DNA of 64,000 bases from Tragulus kanchil. Taxonomy: Eukaryota; Chordata; Mammalia; Artiodactyla; Tragulidae. Positions within the stretch are counted from its first letter, which is position 1; each line of letters starts with the position of its first letter. Below are positions 29,781-64,000 of the stretch, piece by piece. The notes beneath the pieces are model-generated. The model saw only the letters and a list, made by a program, of their open reading frames with translations, had not been told where the DNA came from and ran no database searches. Location: the NCBI GenBank assembly GCA_022376925.1, contig JAIOJX010000004.1, positions 175,179,501 through 175,243,500 on the forward strand, given 5' to 3'. Position numbers and translations under genes: made by a program.

Positions 29781-30680
29781 GTCAGGCATCAAGAGTGTGG
29801 CCCGGTGGCTCGGACTAAGCAGGGTTTTCCTTGCCATGGATCCTGCAGAGCCCACGCCAGTCTCTTGTCTTCTGTTCACCATGGCTTCTTCTGGTGTCCA
29901 GGTGAAGGAACTGGAGAAGCCTGCCTCAGGCCAGGCTTTTGAGCTGACTCTCAGCCCTCGATCAAAAGAATCTGTGCCAGCATTTCCCCTTTCCCCTCCT
30001 AAGAAGAAGGATCTTGCCCTGTAGGAGATTCCGAAGAAATTAGAAGCTGCAGAAGAAAAACACACGTCCCATGAAGCCGAGGTCTTGAAGCAGCTTGCTG
30101 AGAAACCAGAGCATGAGAAAGAAGTGCTTCAGAAAGCAATAGAGGAGAACAACCACCTCAGTAAGATGGCGGAGGAGAAGCTGACCCACAAAATGGAAGC
30201 CAACAAAGAGAACTGAGAGGCACAAACGGCTGCCATACTGGAGCATTTGCAAGAGAAGGACAAGCACATTGAAGAAGTGCAGAAGAACAAAGAAGCCAAA
30301 GATCCCGCTGATGAGACTGAAGCCGACTAATCTGTTCTGAGAACTGACTTTCTCCCGTCCCCCTCCTAACTGTCCGGAGACTCTACTGGCCAGAGTCATT
30401 TTACTGTTGCCCTCTTGACAAACATTCTAGAAGCTGATGTAGGACTGTACAGTATGATGTTGTTTTAGGGGCTAAAGGGGAGAAACGAGAAGTGTTTTAT
30501 TTTTTTTCTAAAAGTGTTGAAGTCTATCTAATGTAGCTATTTTTCTTGTTGCATCCTTTCTACTTCAGTACACCTGGTGTGCTGGGTTAGTGGCTACTAC
30601 TGTATTGGCTCTGTGAAAAGAGTATGTAGTGGGTTCTTTCAGACTGTTGGATGCTGAATATCTGTTCACGTTTTGTTGGT
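29781..30680 (+). pseudogene. STMN1: STMN1 (stathmin) processed pseudogene
   Basis: Intron-less copy of stathmin, the phosphoprotein that sequesters tubulin dimers. A 450-base frame runs from ATG 29881 to TAA 30330, exactly the 149-residue length of stathmin. It reads [20 protein letters not shown]..., keeps [10 protein letters not shown] and [11 protein letters not shown], and ends [10 protein letters not shown]. Two in-frame stops disable it: TAG at 30022 (codon 48) and TGA at 30214 (codon 112, where stathmin has arginine; a CGA to TGA change). The 5' UTR (ggactaagcagggttttcct) and long 3' UTR (ttttaggggctaaaggggag, tagctatttttcttgttgc) are present. It sits inside a BovB element and its 3' UTR is cut by a SINE at about 30683. 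Not expected to make protein. Confidence 0.93.
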
Positions 30681-30682
30681 TA

Positions 30683-30905
30683 GGGAGGAAGGGGGACGGG
30701 CGGGCCACCTCTATTGGTCCTTCATCCGTTCATTTTCATCCATCTTTGTTCTTTGGCTCTTGTGGGCCTCTCATCGCAGTGGCCTCTGTCGTCGCAGAGC
30801 ACCGGCTCTGGGCGCATGCGCTCCAGAGCCAGCACTCAGTGAGGAGAGAGGCCACTGCAATGGGAAGCCCGCACACACCATAGAATAAAGATGGATGAAA
30901 ATCAG
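30683..30905. repeat. Foldback CHR-lineage SINE (minus half joined to plus half)
   Basis: Bases about 30683-30828 are the SINE on the minus strand (gggcgggccacctctattgg, ctttgttctttggctcttgt, gcgcatgcgctccagagc). Bases 30829-30905 are the 3' part of the same family on the plus strand (gaggccactgcaatgggaag, aataaagatggatgaaaatc). The two can pair as an inverted repeat. It resembles a twin-primed or rearranged insertion. Confidence 0.75.
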
Positions 30906-30940
30906 TGATGACTCAGGGGCAAAAACAAAACAAAACAAAA

Positions 30941-31412
30941 CAGACATCATTTTGCCAACAAACGTCTGCATAGTCAAAGCTGTGATTTTCCCAGTAGTCA
31001 TGTACGGATGTGAGACGTGGACCATAAAGGCTGAATGTCAAATAATTGACGCTTTTGAACTGTGGCGCTGGAGAAGACTCTCGAGGGTCCCTTGGACAGC
31101 AAGGAGATCAACCAGTCAGTCCCAAAGGAAATCAACCTTGAATATTCATTGGAAGGATGAATGCGGAAGCTGAAGCTCCAGATACTTTGGCCACCTGATG
31201 TGAAGAGATGACTCACTGGAAAAGACCCCGATGCTGGGAGAGACTGAGGGCAGGAGGAGAGGGGGCGACAGAGGACGGGATGGTTGGATGGCATCACCGA
31301 CTCAATGGACGTGAATTTGAGCACACTCCGAGAGATGGTGAAGAACAGGGAAGCCTGACGCGCTGCCGTCCATTGTGCAGAGTCTGAAAGGGCCTGGCGA
31401 CTGAACAACAAC
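30941..31412 (+). repeat. BovB LINE 3' fragment
   Basis: Plus-strand translation keeps the BovB reverse transcriptase C-terminal pattern: VIFPVVMYGCETWTIK, FELWRWRRLSRVPWTARRS, then frame-shifted GHLM, LMLGE and [15 protein letters not shown] text. It continues the element interrupted at 28596/29780 by the STMN1 retrocopy. Confidence 0.88.
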
Positions 31413-31599
31413 TGATATGCCCAAACTGATATTCAAGGAAACCAACTTCGCCAGAGAACGCTTCCCCCCCAGGGGACAGCGGTAGCTTAGGGCAAAATAA
31501 ATACATAAAAAAGTGACCAGAGACAATCCGCCTCTTGTCCTCGGGCGTCGGGTAACGGAAGGTAGGCCCTTGCCCAGCAAGCTTCCTCCTTGGCCACTT

Positions 31600-32006
31600 A
31601 GAGTGACAGGTTCTGCCCCTCTGACTTTGGCCGAGGAGGAGTCGGATGACGAAGCGCTGGCGGCTCGGGTAGCGGCGAGCGTCGGCACCAACCAGGCCCA
31701 GGCCAAGCACCGCCCAGAGCGGGCAGAGGCCGGGAGGAGGGGCGCGAGGCTCCTGCGCATGTGCGCGCCGCTCTGGGGCGGGGCTAGAGTGGGCGGAGCG
31801 AGTGACGCTCGGCGCGAGGGCTCCCAGGAGAGGCGCGTGCGCCACGGCCGTGGGCGGGGACAGGGGCGGGGCCCTCGAGAGGCGGGGTTTGATCTCCACG
31901 GCCAGCCCCGCCCCTCGGCCCGCGTCTACCTCCCGGAGGCGGCAACCGCTCCAGCTCTGCGCTTCCCAGTGTGCGGGGCCAGCTGCGCCTCGGTGCTTCG
32001 GTGACC
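31600..32006 (+). promoter_or_regulatory. ARFGAP3: ARFGAP3 CpG-island promoter and 5' UTR, copy 1
   Basis: Very GC- and CpG-rich, with GC boxes at about 31775-31784, 31851-31860 and 31863-31873 and no TATA box, upstream of the ATG at 32007. The island continues into intron 1 to about 32530. This is the usual architecture of a housekeeping TATA-less promoter. Start site not determinable by eye. Copy 2: 32710-33116. Confidence 0.75.
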
Positions 32007-62443
<30,437 letters not shown>

Positions 62444-64000
62444 GTATGTGTTACCCTGTAGTCTGATTTAGAGAGTGAGGCTTATTGAGGAAAAGATGAA
62501 TCCTGCCTGTGTAGTCTGCCCAGAACGTACAATGTAATGAGATGTATTTAAACAAAAAGCGCCACTCTGTTTTGGCCAGCCTGGAGACGGAGAGGCAGCA
62601 GCTTCTGCACCGGAGAAGCTGCTCCCGCTGCTGTCTGACCTGCTGGCTCGTGTCCCGGGACACGCAGAGGTCAGAGCAGCCACGTCACTCCCGGCCGCTC
62701 GAGCACCCCCAGCATTTTCTTCTCCTTCTGATGTTATCGTTGGTGAACTCAGTCTCTACTTTTTCACTCTCAGGGAAGTGTAATCTGAAATTCATGTGTA
62801 TGACACTTCACTGACTGGAAAGCAGCAGCTCAAATATTAGCCACGTTCCCGGTTTCTTCATCCAGTATTAGTAGACTGGCGGGGGCTTCCCTGGTGGCCC
62901 AGTGGGTAAGGACACCACCTTGCAGTGCAAGGGGCGCCGGTTCAATCCCTGGCCTGGGAAGATCCCACGTGCCGCGGAGCGGCTGGACCGATGTGTCCAA
63001 CTACCGAGCCAGAGCTCTGGAGCGCACGCACCCAGAGCCGGTGCTCTGCAATGACAGACGCCACTGCAATGGGAGGCCCACATGGGCCAAAGAACAAAGA
63101 TGGATGAAAAATAGAGAAATGAAAGACCAATAGAAGTGGCCCGCCCGTCCCCTCCTTCCCCAACCCGCCCCCTCCAATAAATAAATAAATAAGTAGTAGA
63201 CTGGCAGGAAGCCGGAAGCAGATTACGTGGCTGCCATAATACGCAGCTAGAAGAATGTGGGGACAAAGAGGATTTCCATGAGTGTCTTTTTTATACTCAA
63301 ACTGTAATGATGCGACTCCTTCCTTAAGGGCTAAAAATTTTCATCTTTGTGGGTTTATGCTATCTTTTCCTATTAAAGCACATTCTCATCTTTGTAAGAA
63401 AAAACCAAGATTTTATTCTTACTGGGTCTCTTAAACCTAATTCTAAACACAGAACATATAATCTATGATTATATTTTACCCAGAAAACAATTTTCAAGAA
63501 ACTTTAACTAAAAGCATCATCTATTTTTGTACAATTTAGGAAGTAATGTTACCAAGATAATGGAGTGTTTTCTATTTCCTTAGTGATAAAATCTGTATAT
63601 AAATCAGGGTGGAAAAGCACTTCGCTGGCTGCTTTAGCTGTACACATAATGCCCGGCTAACTTTATACTTTAAAGCCATTTTGAAAGTCTTTGAAGAGTC
63701 GCGATTAATAGGCGAGTTTGTTTAAACGCACAAATGCCCCTGGAGAGCGTGGTGAGCGGGCAGGCTGAGGCTCCCTGTTTCTCCGCAGTGTGGTCTCCTC
63801 CCCGCCACGGTGCATGCTCTCTGAGTTTAGAAAGCCTAGACAGACTAAGGATGCTGTTCACTGGTCTCCTTGGGTCTTCTGGATGACAAACTAATGTGGA
63901 CAGTGTTACAGTCTCTTAAATAATAAAAGACAGGATCTTAGAATTTTTTTAAAAAGTACACTAAAAATAGGCAAATTATGTATTTCTATTGGTCCGACTT
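62444..64000 (+). other. ARFGAP3: ARFGAP3 intron 7 (partial)
   Basis: Continues past the window end. Contains a CHR-lineage SINE at 62882-63192; the AT-rich remainder (63193-64000) shows no exon or other feature I recognise. Confidence 0.7.
62869..63207 (+). repeat. CHR-lineage SINE with target-site duplication
   Basis: Element about 62882-63190: gggcttccctggtggcccag, gcggctggaccgatgtgtcc, gaacaaagatggatgaaaaa and an (ATAA)n tail. TAGTAGACTGGC lies just before it (62869-62880) and again after it (near 63195-63206). Confidence 0.9.

Larger units (their letters stand above)
27753..30082. repeat. Tandem near-identical duplication 10 (27753-28900 and 28937-30082)
   Basis: Offset 1184, the longest. 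It covers BovB, the nested SINE and the start of the STMN1 retrocopy. Junction bases 28901-28936 are a gap-ridden version of the true retrocopy at 30083-30125 (both have cttgaagcagctt and gaaaccagag). A clear low-quality contig-end signature. Confidence 0.96.

Noticed and set aside
30998..31411. Protein-like frames around 30895-31411, 37461-37664, 39202-39740 and 44366-44758
   Set aside because: They are pieces of BovB reverse transcriptase or its antisense, broken by stops and frameshifts, so mobile-element remains rather than genes.

Overview
This is nuclear DNA from a ruminant, most likely a bovid (cattle, sheep, goat or buffalo type). The evidence is the dense set of ruminant-specific retroposons: Bov-tA and Bov-A2 SINEs, CHR-lineage tRNA-type SINEs and BovB (RTE) LINE fragments, over a background of older mammalian MIR and L1 pieces. 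The genes have short exons, long introns and GT-AG splice sites. There is no bacterial or viral coding region and no CRISPR array.

Two protein genes lie head to tail on the + strand, the order I recall for human 22q13.2. The 3' part of PACSIN2 (four last coding exons, 2345-9300, plus 3' UTR with AATAAA) encodes the NPF-rich linker and the SH3 domain of this membrane-sculpting F-BAR protein. ARFGAP3 begins in a CpG-island promoter near 31.6-32.0 kb. Its first seven coding exons run to about 62.4 kb and encode the ArfGAP zinc finger and the start of the following linker. The rest of ARFGAP3 lies beyond the window. Between the genes is a disabled STMN1 (stathmin) retrocopy that landed inside an older BovB LINE.

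The most striking property is not a gene. At 19 places a segment of about 1.0-1.2 kb is followed at once by a near-identical second copy (offsets 1072-1184 bases). By my alignment about 21 kb of the 64 kb is redundant. Breakpoints ignore gene and repeat boundaries. Several junctions hold a degraded version of the sequence that continues properly only after copy 2, and copies differ by scattered transitions and one-base indels. This is best explained by unmerged overlapping contig ends, possibly carrying two alleles, not by real tandem duplication. As a result ARFGAP3 exon 1 with its promoter, ARFGAP3 exon 7, the PACSIN2 poly(A) site, the start of the STMN1 retrocopy and many SINEs appear twice.

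Layout: 1-9300 PACSIN2 introns and exons; 9301-12.0 kb PACSIN2 3' UTR (end duplicated); 12-27.7 kb intergenic, SINE/MIR/L1-rich; 27.7-31.4 kb BovB with nested SINE and STMN1 retrocopy; 31.5-33.7 kb ARFGAP3 promoter and exon 1, twice; 33.7-64 kb ARFGAP3 introns with exons 2-7. I found no convincing undescribed biological system; the notable signal is the assembly pattern and some clear nested-retroposon histories.
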